Assembly: GCA_025667525.1 (NCBI GenBank)
Contig: CM046882.1
Span: 527,460,618-527,524,617, forward strand
Length of the DNA stretch: 64,000 nt
DNA from: Glebionis coronaria
Lineage: Eukaryota; Streptophyta; Magnoliopsida; Asterales; Asteraceae
Direction of reading: 5' to 3'
Positions within the stretch are counted from its first letter, which is position 1; each line of letters opens with the position of its first letter. Made by a program: the position numbers and the translations under genes. The notes under the pieces were generated by a model. That model had not been told where the DNA came from and did not search any database. It worked only from the letters and a program-made list of their open reading frames with translations. Positions 43,401-56,057 of this stretch are shown piece after piece.

Positions 43401-43486
43401 GTCGTTTTCTATGACTGTGTATGATGTGCTATGAAGTAACGCCCAATGTTGATATTCCACTGCCTTGTGAAATTGGGGGTGTTACA
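40432..43486 (+). repeat. 5' LTR of element B
   Basis: Begins TGTAATAACCCGTAC and ends GGGGGTGTTACA. It lacks the long AT array of element A, with only a short ATATAT near 42366. Candidate intron 42548-43204 (CAG|GTGAGT ... TCTCAG|GT). No gene was recognised. Confidence 0.95.
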
Positions 43487-43501
43487 GATTGGTATCAGAG
43501 C
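43487..43501 (+). other. Element B primer binding site
   Basis: GATTGGTATCAGAGC follows the 5' LTR, a full match to the initiator-tRNA-Met complement TTGGTATCAGAGC. Confidence 0.88.
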
Positions 43502-44186
43502 ACTTGTTATAGCGAACTAGGTCATTTTTAAAACCTGGACTATAACAGCTCTTTGATAAATTTGTTTTGTTGCCTTACAAAGTATCCGCGTGCTCATGGC
43601 TCCTAGAAACCAATGCTTGGTTGTGATAATGTGATCCTATGTGTATGTAGAAGTGGTTGTATGTATATGTATGTATATACTATGGTATTTAAGGGTATTG
43701 CACATGAAGCAATGGTCCTTGCGTGATTATCGTACATTTTATGAAACGGTTTTATAGAGAGTTTGGCCTCGCCGCCACCTTTCTCGATAATTAATTTATT
43801 ATCCAAATTCAAGTATGGAACTCGTTTGATATTTTGAGTACATATATATTGTTTCATAATATATCGCATAACGACTAATTTAAGTCCGGTTGTTGTCATC
43901 GCATCGTGATGTGCCATTTTAGGACATCTCCTTTTGAAACATAATTGATAAACATATTATTTTATTTATGTACTCCTTATGATTTAGAAGAATCATTTCT
44001 TCAAGGAGACGTCTTCTACGTAATAAGGCGTTTAATTTATTGTGTTTGATTACGTTTTGTTAGCGAAAAGGAGGATGCCAGTGTTGGACCGAAAATATAT
44101 ATATATATATACCCAATCAATTATATATAATTCGGGTACAACAAAGATATGCTCATAGTAGTCATTTGTTAAGCAACTTAAAATTT

Positions 44187-44583
44187 TGTATATAAATGGA
44201 ATAGGACATTTAAATATAGAGATTTTAAATCGCCCAACTATGTGTCGTTTAAGGTTCTCTTATTGAAATAGATTGGGACATTTGAATAAGAAAGTTTTAA
44301 ACCACTGGACCTTAGATTGTCGATGGTTTCTTTATTCAAATGGTGTGGGACGTTTGTATATAGAAATCATGGAGTAAGTTTGACACTCTATACTTTTCTT
44401 GGCATTAATTTGTTTATGATATCGTGTTATGTGACGGTATTACCTGAGTAGGATGACTTATAATCATCTTGTTGAAATAAATTGGGACGCCTTTTTATTT
44501 GAACAAGAAAGTTATAAGTTCCTGAACCATAAATTTATAATTCTTGTTTACATGGATTGAGACGCCTTTGGATGTAAACAACG
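44187..44583 (+). other. Array of five hairpins in element B internal domain
   Basis: Arms are at 44187-44198/44207-44218, 44258-44269/44280-44291, 44327-44342/44351-44366, 44468-44481/44494-44507 and 44544-44553/44572-44581. The fifth stem is perfect (TTGTTTACAT / ATGTAAACAA) and the fourth matches at 13 of 14. Loops share ATTGGGAC, extended to GACGCCTTT in the last two. The array begins about 700 nt after the primer site. Confidence 0.8.
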
Positions 44584-46076
44584 AGTTATAAATGACTGGG
44601 CTCAAGTGTGGCTGAGTTGGTTTGTGATTATTTTGTATACGGATGTATTTCTTCGACTCGTGTTTCATTGGTATGATTCGTTCTTTACGATCGTCCTTAT
44701 GGTTATTATTGATTATCGCCTATGTACGAGTAACCCATTAGTATTTTCCCAAGTTGTGATTTGTCTTTATGAACCGTTTATAATGTGCCCTGGCTATCAT
44801 AAGCTTGATAAGTTGATCGTTAAGAACCATTACACGTTCCAAGGATAGACGACTTGTTTAATCGACACTAGTATTTAAGTATGTACTTGTGGATCGACCG
44901 GCGATTAAGTTATCACTGGTCGCTTATCTTGGATGAAAAGATTTTGAAATTTTTCTTGTTATTACGGATGGTTCGTCGAATAATTTTTCAGACGTAACGA
45001 GAATTATCTTTTGGGTATGGATCCGTTTGTGAACACCCTGTAATATATGTTGGGTATGGATCCGTTTATGAGCACCCTGTTATGTCATTTGGGTATGGAT
45101 CCGTGTGTGAGCAACCTCTGATGACGAAAAAAATTCGATTTGCATCTATGCAATCAAGATCGTGAACATCCTTTAACTTGCAAACTTTCCTTTGACTGGA
45201 CTTATCCAGAAATCTTGTCAAATATTCTTATTTATCATTGCTTGGCTATTTAGCAAGCACGAGTTAACATGATTAAACTTATTGATTTAACATGGCTTGA
45301 GTATTTTACAAGCATGTCGTAATGTGATTATATGTTCTTAGTGATGGATTTGTGTTTGACTTGGATCGTAGTGCTTTCGATAGAGTAATGTATACTCTGA
45401 ACGATTTTCATATCGATGAATTCCCTTTTGACGAAATAGACATGCATGTTTGAGATCGTGCCAATAGGTGATTTTGTACGACTAGTAATAATTACCTCGT
45501 CCAAAATATTTTGTAACGTTTTCCATGGAATTATGTACTATCAATGTGATTTTTATATGACGTAGTTTCTTTTACGAGAACCGTGATCGATATGTGTTTC
45601 GACTTGATCGATGTGATCACCGAGGTTTTGAATTGATTGTCGCATTGGAATTTTCCCAAATGCGTCCACTTCGTTCGACTCTTCACCTTTCATGTGGAAT
45701 TTTTCAAACTTACATCGACCGCCGCATTTTTGTTAAGCTAGTAGTATTGTACCTTGAACCACTTCCAAAAATTGGCGACTTGTCAATTTTTCGCTTTCAA
45801 TGGCTTCTCCTTCGAGTTATGTATAATTCTTTCATTATAAGGATTGAAGCTACATTCTTCGAGTTATGTATAATTCTTTCATTATAAGGATTGAAGCTAC
45901 ATTCACACCGTTCATTTGTGCCTGTTATGTATACTCATGGCTTTGAATTTTGTTCATCCAACCTACATTGGAAACCTCAGCGACGACTTTTCTATTCCTC
46001 ACATCTTCGCCATTAAATCGAAGGCTATTGAGACAAAATTAAGCGCTGGGACGTCGCTTCCTAAAGGGTTAGATGA
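44584..46076 (+). other. Element B internal domain, distal part with two tandem repeats and polypurine tract
   Basis: Non-coding. It has three copies of a 39-bp unit beginning GGGTATGGATCCGT at 45013, 45052 and 45091. It also has a 47-bp direct duplication, 45811-45857 and 45858-45904. CCTAAAGGGTTAGATGA abuts the 3' LTR. Small ORFs carry no known motif. Confidence 0.75.
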
Positions 46077-49000
46077 TGTAATAACCCGTACTTTAAAATT
46101 AACATTTAGACCAAGATCTAATCTTATTTCTAATATTTGGATCAATATTTATTACCTGACTTTTAGTTGTCATGTTCTTTCGACGAATAATATTGATTTC
46201 TCGGCTAACCGACAAGGTTAGGGCTTTAACATATCGAACACGTCTAATTTATTATTAATTGACAAAGTCTATATCCGTCATCGACCGTAAATATCCTCGT
46301 TATGACATAAAAATATTTTCTATTGTCAGCGTTTTAATTTTTCATTTTTCGAGCATTCTTCGTAATTGACGCTAAACCTTTAGGCGTCGTTCGTCTATAT
46401 AAATCGTTAACATATTTTAAATAATAAGCTCATTTATTTATCAAAATATCAACCTTCTCCGAATTTCGATGTTTTTATTTTATATTGAGCGTTTATTTTT
46501 CGTGTTTTACGTGTATCTTCCAAATCACGTAACTTTTAAAATATTAAACTTCGATAATACCCGCTTTTGCAAAATTGTGGGGCAAGATTTACTAATATCT
46601 CACCCCACTTCATATGATCTCACGCCTCAACACACATATAAAATGACTTGACAAACTTTGAGGACAGATGTCCCTTTTATGCATATGTATGTACTCCATC
46701 TGTCATAGATCACAACTAGAATTTATTTTATATGTTAAACAAAAACACACTCCCTTGTGCAGCTTGATCTTTACGCCTGAAGCACCAACAAAATCTTCTA
46801 GCTAGTTATTTGGGTACTATCATGAAGATTAAAGAGTACTAGAGTTGTCTTGATTCTTTATTTGGTAATCTTCATTATTGAAGGTATATTTTTTTGATTC
46901 AATTTGTATATACTTGTTATGTGTATATAAATATAAGTTACCCACTGATTTGGTTCATATAAAAGCTAGTTTTATGTATTGGACATTGCATATGATTTTG
47001 TGATACAAAAATACAAGCTAAACTAGCTTTCGGTATTGATTTTGATTTCCACATACATATCAGTAGCAAAGAATGTGTTACGGTAGAAAATCAGTAAAAT
47101 TTGAACTTTAAATGAACAAATAGGGTGATAGCCCTATGTCTTGTGGTCGTTTTGCCGGGTCACTAGTCCCGTGATGATACCCGATGAATTAGATATGGCC
47201 AAAACTGTAAAAAGTGTCGATTCTGAACATGCTGAATGAACAGACTGAGAACTCATTTTAGAACCCAGAACCATTGTAAAAGGTAAAACTATGGGTTGTA
47301 GATAAACTTATGTAGAAATCACACGAATCGGATGGTTTTCTACGGAGAAACGGTTTGTAAATGGCGGGCGAAAAGGTAGAACTGAAGTTGGCTGCGAATC
47401 ACAACCCATATTTCTAATTATAAAATGAACATCTAAGCTATGTAAAGCATAATTTAAGGTCATATATGCTAGAGATTAGTAAAGTACATGAGTTGAGATT
47501 CATTTTGATATAAATAACTTACCTAGAAGACTTATAGTTTAGGAGAAACGATCAAATTTACGGGGTATGTCGAGAATTTGTAAAAAAAACTGAACCATAT
47601 TAATATAACGTAAAACTTGACCATTTTTATATAACACGAGGTGGTAGGACCCACTTGTCGAGAAATATAGACTCATATATATACTGAGATTTATGAAACC
47701 CGAGACTCGACCAACGTGAAATATTAAGTGGCGATCTTTCAGAGGAGTTTACAACCCGAAGACCATGTAAAGTGGACTTGCGCTATGAAAGTCCAACTTT
47801 CACTTGTAATGGCTATTGGGCCATTCTTGGGCCTGAGATTGATAACCAAATTGGAGTATAAACTGAATTTGAATATAAGTTAAGTTATGTAAACTTTTAA
47901 TGGGCCACTAATAGGCTTTAATGGGCTTAAAGAGCATAATGGGATAATACATGGTAGGTTATCAAAAGTCTTGTCAAAAGTTTTATAAAACTTATACAAT
48001 GTCCAAACTTACTAAAGTAAACTATTTACATATATGTATGGCTTACGTATAGACTCGAGCCTAAGACGCGTCTCGTCATTATAGGTCTTGTTCGGTCATA
48101 TGCCGACCGCTGGGCATCTCATTCTTGATCAATGGGCGATTGATATCTCGTGAAGTCGTGTATCGACTATTGGATGTTGTTCCTCGATAAACGCTGATAG
48201 CTATATCAGGTGAGTTCATAGCCTCACTTTTATTGCTTTATATGTGTTTATAAACCCGCGAGGGGGAATACATGCTCTTGGTAAATAAGCATACGTGTTA
48301 TATCCTCTTGAAAGGATACATGATTGTGAATAAACATTCGTTGTTTGAATATATGCTTTGAACGTATACAAGCTGTTGTAAATAAACGTAAAGACGTTTG
48401 ATTGAATAATTTTGATAAATAAACACAAGCATTTATTGTATAGGTAATGAGCCACTATTAGTAAGGCTAAGTTGCTTATTTCCAGTGAAAAGTCCCTATA
48501 AATCATGAACCGTTAACTACCTGTGATGGGTAGGCGCTAGTACAGACGAATGGATCCATTGGGAATGATGACCCCCACCCAGGCAGGTCGCACCTGTGAG
48601 TTGGAGGCTCAGCTGGGTGTGTTGTACGTGAGGTATGGGGTATTTGGCAAGATACCTGACTAGGGAAAATTTATTGATTAAGGCATCGGTGTCATGAGCT
48701 TAGCATAATAGTGTGGAATATTGATATTGTATGTGTTATAATATCGCCAGTGGATGAGATTCTTGTGTTCAATAGCTTTATGGTTTATTTAAAAACCCAT
48801 TATTGTTTATTAAAAACCTATGAATTCACTCAACCGTTGTGTTGACATGTTAGCATGTATTCTCAGGTGTGTAGGTTTAAGAGTAGCTGGAGCATGGAGC
48901 CGCGCAGGATAAAGTAAAGGCAAAACAAACAATTTCCATTCGGTACATTTGACAAATCTTTATTTTTTCTTAAGGTTTGTATAAATTGGTGGGACCTCTT

Positions 49001-49149
49001 TTTAGTTAACTCTGATTTAATAAAATTATCGAATGGTTTATTTTATAAAACGTCTCTTTTGAGGTCGTTTTCTATGACTGTGTGTGATGTGCTATGAAGT
49101 AACGCCCAATGTTGATATTCCGATGCCTTGTGAAATTGGGGGTGTTACA
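46077..49149 (+). repeat. 3' LTR of element B
   Basis: A 3073-bp copy of 40432-43486 with substitutions and small indels. The candidate intron is at 48210-48866. Followed by GAAGA. Confidence 0.95.
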
Positions 49150-49154
49150 GAAGA

Positions 49155-50005
49155 TCACCCCAGTTCGCGCCTTGACGGTTGATCCCGTCGTGCCACATTG
49201 ATTGGTAAGCGAATTTATTTATGAGAAGATTTCCATAGCGTGATTTTTGTGACGACACGCTAACTTAGATGTAAAAATTAAGTTTCGGGTTAGCTACCCG
49301 TTGTTTGGTATAGTAAGGTAACAATGTCATGCGGCTTATAATAATCCAAATAACGAAAATACTGCTATACGCATTGAATTACAATATATTGCCTGACTAG
49401 CAATACCGGGTCTTATTGTTGATATTATGTTCGTGTTTTGGTTTTACATAACCATATTCATATAACGGTTTTTATTTAACTCTATACCACGTTAGAAAAC
49501 GTATTGTATGATGTTTTTACGATAATGGTTCGTATAATGGTTTTGATGGCAAAATCCTATATTATGATTTTGACAAGGATTTGTATAAAATGTTTTTGGC
49601 ATATTTTATGGCCTACTATAAAGATTTGTACAAAAATGATTTTCGGTAATAATTTTATACCGACGATATATTAATGGATTTCATTAAACTCTATAAATTC
49701 ACTCGGCGTTTTCGCTGACCTTTTCTTTTAACATGTTTTATCTCAGGTACATGAAGGTAATTCTCGGGAAGACGACAAGAATTTATGGCCCTCACTTAAA
49801 TAACAATTTCCATTCAAATGCTTTGTAAAACTTGTATGAAATACTATGACTTGGGACCTATGTAAATTTGATATTTATGAATGGAAATGCTTTATTATTA
49901 AACGACACGATTTTTATGCGTTGTCTATGATTTGAGTAATGTGCTATCCCGTAACACCAACGACTCTTCCGCTGAACTAAAGTACGAATATTTGGGGGTG
50001 TTACA
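49155..50005 (+). other. Element E LTR, last 851 bp
   Basis: The end of the chromovirus 3' LTR after element B, ending GGGGGTGTTACA. It forms an inverted repeat with 50096-50946 of element D across 90 bp. Acceptor-like TCTCAG|GT is at 49741-49748. Confidence 0.88.
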
Positions 50006-50095
50006 AATCTTGTCAAGGAGATCTTTAATTAGAGCTACCTGTCACAAGTACGATATTTATTATCGTCCAACGATCTTCACCGACCGAAGGTAAAA
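50006..50095 (+). other. Copia-3 fragment between elements E and D
   Basis: 90 bp matching copia-2 near 37063-37150 (shared CTGTCAAGGAG, GGTACG/AGTACG and TCTTCACCGACCG blocks). It is therefore 3' untranslated sequence of a related copia element, into which both E and D inserted. It ends with TAAAA, the target site of D. Confidence 0.75.
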
Positions 50096-53000
50096 TGTAA
50101 CACCCCCAAATTTATACAACTCAGTACAGCGGAAGACTAGTTGGTGTTACGGGATAGCACATTACTCACATCATAGACAACGCATAAAAATCGCGTCGTT
50201 TAATAATAAATCATTTCCATTCATAAATATCAAAGTTACATCGGTCCCAAGTCATATTATTTCATACAAAGTTTTACAAAGTATTTGAATGGAAAATATT
50301 GTTTAAGTGCGGGCCATGAATTCTTGTCGTCTTCCAGAGAATTACCTTCAAGTACCTGAGATAAAACATGTTAAAAGAAAAGGTCAGCGATAACGCCGAG
50401 TGAATTCATAGAGTTCAATAAAATCCATCAATATAATATCAGTATAAAATTATTACTGAAATCATTTTGTACAGATCATTTTAATAGGCCATAAAATGGC
50501 CAAAGTCATTTTATACAAATCCTTATCGAAAATCATAATATAGGCATTTGCCTAAAAAATCGTTATACGAACCAATGTCGTAAAAACATCATACAATACG
50601 TCTTATGACGTTGTACGAAAATAAAAACCGTTATATGAATATGGTTATGAAAACCAAAACATGAACATAATATCAATAGTATGACCCCGTATTGCTAGTC
50701 AGGCAATACTTCGTAATTCGGTGCGTCTAATAGTATTTCGTTAGTTTTGGATTATTATAAGCCGCATGACATTGTTACCTTACTAAACCAACAACGGGTA
50801 GCTAACCCGATACTCAATTTGCCCATCTAAAGTAGCGTGTCGTCACAAAGGTCACGCTATGGAAATCTTCTCATACATAAATTCGCTTACCAATCAATGT
50901 GGCACGACGGGGATCAACCGTCAAGGCGCGAACTGGGGTGATCGTCCCCAAATAGTACTATTATATGCACAAGCGTCTACCAAATCCCGGTAGTTCACAA
51001 TTCATGCTAATGGGACTTTTAGTGACATAACCTAACTTTAGTAATCCATTTTATTTCATCTATCAGGTCCATTAATCATTTATCGGGTCATACAATCGGG
51101 TCGTACAATCATTCGGGTCCAAATCAATAAACAAACAATTAGGACAAATGGTGTCCTATTTTATAAAAACTAACATGTTATCTCCCTCGCGGGTTTATAA
51201 AACATTTCATAAAAACATTTAAAAGAGTGTGAGGCTATGAACTCACGTTGATGTGGGAAGGCGGGTTATCGGCAATTCGGACGTACGGTACGTGCTTCAA
51301 TCACGGAAACCTATATAAATAATAATCGGTCTTAGACTCATGTCCAATGACATTATAAAAATAGCAATTATGTATACATATGATGATTATATATATATGA
51401 TGATCAAGTGGGTTTACATATTCTCGTTTACTCATTTTTGTATTATGTGTCGATAACTTTTATATTAGTTTACTAGTTTTACCTATTTACGTGTTTTAGG
51501 TCCAATAAGCCTATTATAAGTTTATTAACTTGTATTAATCCATTTAATACTTGTATTATCAGTATGTAAATTTTACAAGTTGGGCCTAAATGGGTTCAGT
51601 CCAATAAATAAGTTTATAAGTGTTTTAGTCCATTTTGTTGTTTTATTAGTCCAATAACGTTAATTTAGTCCGTTAATGTCCGTATGTTATATAGTTCGGG
51701 TTTTATTGGTTTTTACTTGTTATATATGTTTATATATCAGTATATGAGTTTTATAAAAGTTTACATTAGACGGGTCCAACCATCTAAGTTTTATTTAACA
51801 AAAACGTTAATTTTACGGTAATAGCCGAAAAAGTCGTAAAAATCATGTTTATAGTTTCATAACTTATAAAACATAACAAGTTACCATTTTTATAAAATGT
51901 CCACTTATTTATAATTGTACATATTTATATAAATAAAATTCAAGAGTTAGTGGGTTTTAACTTTACATTTTATACAATAAAATTTTGGGTGCTTATATAA
52001 TAGTATTATACTTTAATTTCCAAAATCTGATTTTTATCTTCACTTTCACCAAAACTGCCATATCTAGAGTTCTATATAGAGATAGAAGCTCAAATTTTTA
52101 TCACATAAACTACATGATATGTGCTCCATTTAACTCTCCTATAGCTACTGTTGAATCATCTTCTAAGTATTTTCTAATAATCGTCCAAAACAGTGAACTC
52201 AGATTTGTATCTTAAACTTGTTTTGATCATATCTTACTCATTACAATGATTCCATTGCATGGCCAACTCTCACATGTGTACAAGACCTATAGCTTACTGT
52301 ATATTAGTTCTACTTCATCATTTTATCAGTTCATGACATGTTTCTTTACTGTTTTATACAGCCAACAAATTTAAGTAAGATTTTAACCTTGTTCTTTATA
52401 GTTTTTCACCTTTTTAATCATGTTTATCAACACCAAATCCCCACATAATACTTTTATCATCATATAATCATCATATACATATACAATAGGAAATAAAATA
52501 CATGTTTACATAATCAAAATAACAAGAAGATGAGGAGGACAATCTTTATACCACCATGATGATGTAGGTTGTGATCAAAACATGGATTTTGATGGAGATA
52601 CTTATGATGCACCAAGACCATCTTCATGACCACCAATCTTCATAAATTCCTTGTGGAAAATCAGCCCCAAGACACCAAGAAAACTCCTCCATGGATGTTA
52701 TAATCACCACCATTCAAGAGAGCTTCAAGAGGGCTTCAACATATATAGAAATAACATGAGGTTTATGGTTAAATTTGATCAAAAGTGGTGTTTATGGTGG
52801 TAAAATGGACGACATCTTTAGAGAGAGGGAGGAGAAAATGAAGTTTATTTGCATGGTGTAAATGGTGGTATTGTGTGTAGCTAGTAGTTTTGAGGTAAGT
52901 GTTAGCTTACTTAGTAAGCTAGTTACATGTGTTATGCTTCCTTGGGAAGCTTTTGACACATAAGGGGTGTAGTGGCTTAATATGGCCGGTTTTGATGGGG

Positions 53001-53535
53001 GTGGGGCAAGTGTCCCACTTGTCTCATCCCCATTTATTTACGGGTACTCCTCGATTCTAGTTTCTTCGATTTGCGTGCCCTCGGGTCGTTTTACGAAAAA
53101 CGTTTTTTATAAATTATGAATCAACGGCACAAAACGAATCCAATAAAAATTGTCTCATCAAAAACGGAGTTTGAAAACGTAAATACGTAATCCTAAGGTT
53201 TCCGGTTTAGTCGTAAAGGACGTTAAATTAAAATCGTAAGTCCTAATCTCTTCTCATAAATTTGTGAGTTTATGAACCAACACAAATTTAAAATCTCAAA
53301 ATAATATTCACGGATAAATTTATTTTCTGAAATGTCGGACTGTCACCAAAGATGGTGTATGTAAACGTAAGCACGTAACGTAGAATCCTCCTGTTTAGAC
53401 GTAGTCGACGCTACTTCAATGACGTAAATCCAAATTACTTTCCAAAAAGAAGTGAGTTCATATTGTAACATTAAAATATGTTTTTAAATAATATTCGAGA
53501 ATAAAATATCAACCATAAATTGACGGATTGTCACA
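50096..53535 (-). repeat. 3' LTR of element D
   Basis: + strand starts TGTAACACCCCC and ends GATTGTCACA. Candidate intron on the minus strand 50356-51246. It holds the shared block TCGCGGGTTTATAAAAC and the reverse of GTGAGTTCATAGCCTC. No gene was recognised. Confidence 0.95.
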
Positions 53536-54930
53536 GCATTTACCCCTAAACAGGATCTTTGTCCTCAAAGATCATCTTACCTTACTACTCGTTTCTTATA
53601 GAGTTAAAGCCATGTGGGTATTTCCTCCACATTCGGTCTTTTCTCACAAGTGCAATTGCGAGTTTCATCAAACATAACTACGGGAATAAGATCAGGCTTA
53701 ATGTTGACTTACTTTCTCTATCCATGATGTTCACGGGTTTTTGATGAATGCAACTTTTCGCCGATCTAAGCTCTATTAAGAAGAATTCAGATTTTTACTT
53801 GATAGATATTCCATCAAGTTTGATTTACGAACATAATTCACGCAGTTCTTGAAGTCCTAGGGTAGATCCAGCTTATACGCCTTTCAAACCAATCTTTTAC
53901 ATCATCTCAATGGTCCCATACAACGGGGACTTATATCCCATGATTTGTCAGATCATGAATTCATTTTTCCGAGTTTAAAATTTTGTGGCAAAACTTCGCT
54001 ACCCATTTGGCACTTCAAGATCTACATTTCATATTCACATAACCTCTTGCCCACCACCGATAGTCAATAATCAGATCCTAATTTCAACAATCATTTCAGA
54101 TCTCGCGGGTCAGGTATTTTGCAAGGTTAGGTTTGCCATCATAGGAAACCTTAAACCTAAAAGACATGTCCAACTCACAGTGGGTGTATGTCGGGTGTCT
54201 TTATCTCAACTCTTATAGATGCTCTAATATAGATCCTAACAAGATTCAATCTCAATCCTAATACGATGATTATCAATGATAATCTCTCTAAAGGAAAACG
54301 ATTTTACGGTCTATTTCCAAAGGTCAATCATTCAAACATAAGACAGCACTTATATTACTTTGTATCATTACTTTACCTCGTCCCTTCGATTGGGGTGGTA
54401 CATAGTACTCTCATCAAGGTTCGTTCTCAATGATTTCTGAGCAAATCTCTAGAAATTCGATGCGAAGCGAGGATCTTGATAAAGATGTTCGATACAAGCA
54501 CACTATGTTTACATAACTCTTTTGCATTTATCATTAACGGGAATGATATTAGCAGATTTGGTCAGTCTGTCGACGATGACCCAAATCGAATCAAATTCAG
54601 AAGATGACCTTTGCAATATCTAGACGTTTACTAATGTATGAGGCGATGTCTGCCTTCATAATTGTCATTAGTACAACTTCTTCAGACAAAGATACTTTTA
54701 GTCATAAATGACATAAATAGAATACTTATACTTACAAATTCCAACGTAACTATATCTCACAATCTCCATATTTATACAACCACAAGTGGCCTTTAAAATA
54801 TTTAATGCTATCGGCTTCTCAATTCTAATGGTTCACATTAGCCGCGAACCACTTTTTATTATCTATATTATCCTTTTTACAATCATCGACTATTTTTATA
54901 TTGTTTGGCAATTTATTTTGCATCGTCGTT
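53536..54930 (-). pseudogene. Element D: integrase and chromodomain remnant
   Basis: An inverted homologue of 1-1131 plus 17541-17863. The minus strand carries the same chromovirus integrase landmarks (the 'DRLTKS' and 'GVPVSII' segment lies around 54480-54600) and the pol C-terminus near 53600-53760, followed by the polypurine tract at the LTR edge. Multiple stops and frameshifts. It shows the uninterrupted sequence at the point where the Athila-like element entered E. Confidence 0.8.
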
Positions 54931-55841
54931 ATCAAGAAATACATCTTAATTGATTCTTTATCTTTTCTACATAATGTGTCGGTATCTATATTCATTTTTC
55001 CTGATGATATAATTATCATGTCCATATTTATTCAAAAATTATTTCTTCACATTTTCTAAGTTTTAATTTCGTCTTAACTATTATTTTTATCTGTTTTACT
55101 CAATCCGACGTTTAAAGCGTCGATAATTATTACAATTAATTAAATAATTATTAGTTAATTTTTATGAAGCGTAAAAGTTTTAAATTTCTTAGTTCGACCA
55201 ATTATAATAAAATGTTCAAAATAAATTTGATTTTGATTATCAAGATTTTTGCTAATTTATCGAAAATAATTAATAAGATTCGTAAATGTTTGAAAAAATC
55301 TTTGGTTATACTTTTGGTCAAAATTTTCTTAGTTGAAAAGCAAAAATTGTCGTTTCAAATTTTAAGTCATGGTTTAAATGGTTTTCCTTAATTCTTCTGA
55401 AGTTGTCTTAAGGTATGCAAAAACATTTACCCCTAAACAGGAGTTTAGTTAAATGTTTTGTGTATAAGGGAATAATCCCTTTAAAATCCTTTGTTAAAAC
55501 ATTCGTCAAAACATATTCCCATTTTCTTTTTAGTATAACTCAAAGTCTTAAATGACTTCTAATTTGAAGAGTCAGTATAGATTCCATTAGCTATTAATCA
55601 CATAGTCAAATAATGTAAAGGTTTAAGTCTTTAATCACGTGTTAATTATTCAAGGTACAAGTTTTTATTTCTCAGTCATCTAAGGGCAATCTATTAATAA
55701 TTTTCAACTCATTCTTATTCTTATAAACAAACAAATAAATAGTCCTTAATGATCACGAGCATGAATTTATCAAATTACAGCCTACACACGTGATTCATCA
55801 TATTTATGAATACTACATATGCATTGTCAATCCAAACGACA
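54931..55841 (-). other. Element D: RNase H to integrase interval, unrecognisable
   Basis: By position this should hold the RT palm, RNase H and start of integrase. Very AT-rich, with only short frames and no motif I can defend. Confidence 0.5.
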
Positions 55842-56057
55842 TCACGTGAAACTCATAACGTTCATTACAAGTACCGGATGTAGTGATTGGAATAGATAAT
55901 CCTTTTCGCAGATGTGAAGTTGATGATAACTATGCTGAGGATCAAAAACCTTGTAAATGATCGAACAAATCTTCCATTTCGAGTTATGGATATCGTTTTC
56001 GATTGTCAATTTACTCAGTTCACAGTAATCTATAAATATAAGGAATGATAATACCAT
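55842..56057 (-). pseudogene. Element D: reverse transcriptase fragment
   Basis: A 71-codon frame that reads as a decayed gypsy RT fingers/palm segment: 'FIDYCELSKLTIENDI', then a stretch in the position of the first catalytic Asp, where the sequence is altered, and 'SYHQLHICEKD'. The spacing of the IDY-ELxKLT and YHQL blocks is right for chromoviruses. It lies upstream (minus strand) of the integrase remnant, as expected. It cannot be active. Confidence 0.75.

Larger units (their letters stand above)
40432..49149 (+). mobile_element. Element B: non-autonomous long-LTR retrotransposon, same family as A
   Basis: An 8718-bp element on the + strand with LTRs of 3055 bp (40432-43486) and 3073 bp (46077-49149), a 2590-bp internal domain, and duplication TAAGA (40427-40431) / GAAGA (49150-49154), one base diverged. 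It lies inside the element E LTR; element D shows the empty site. No Gag or Pol. LTRs differ more than those of A, so it is probably older. It shares primer site, polypurine tract, five hairpins and candidate LTR intron with A. Confidence 0.92.
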
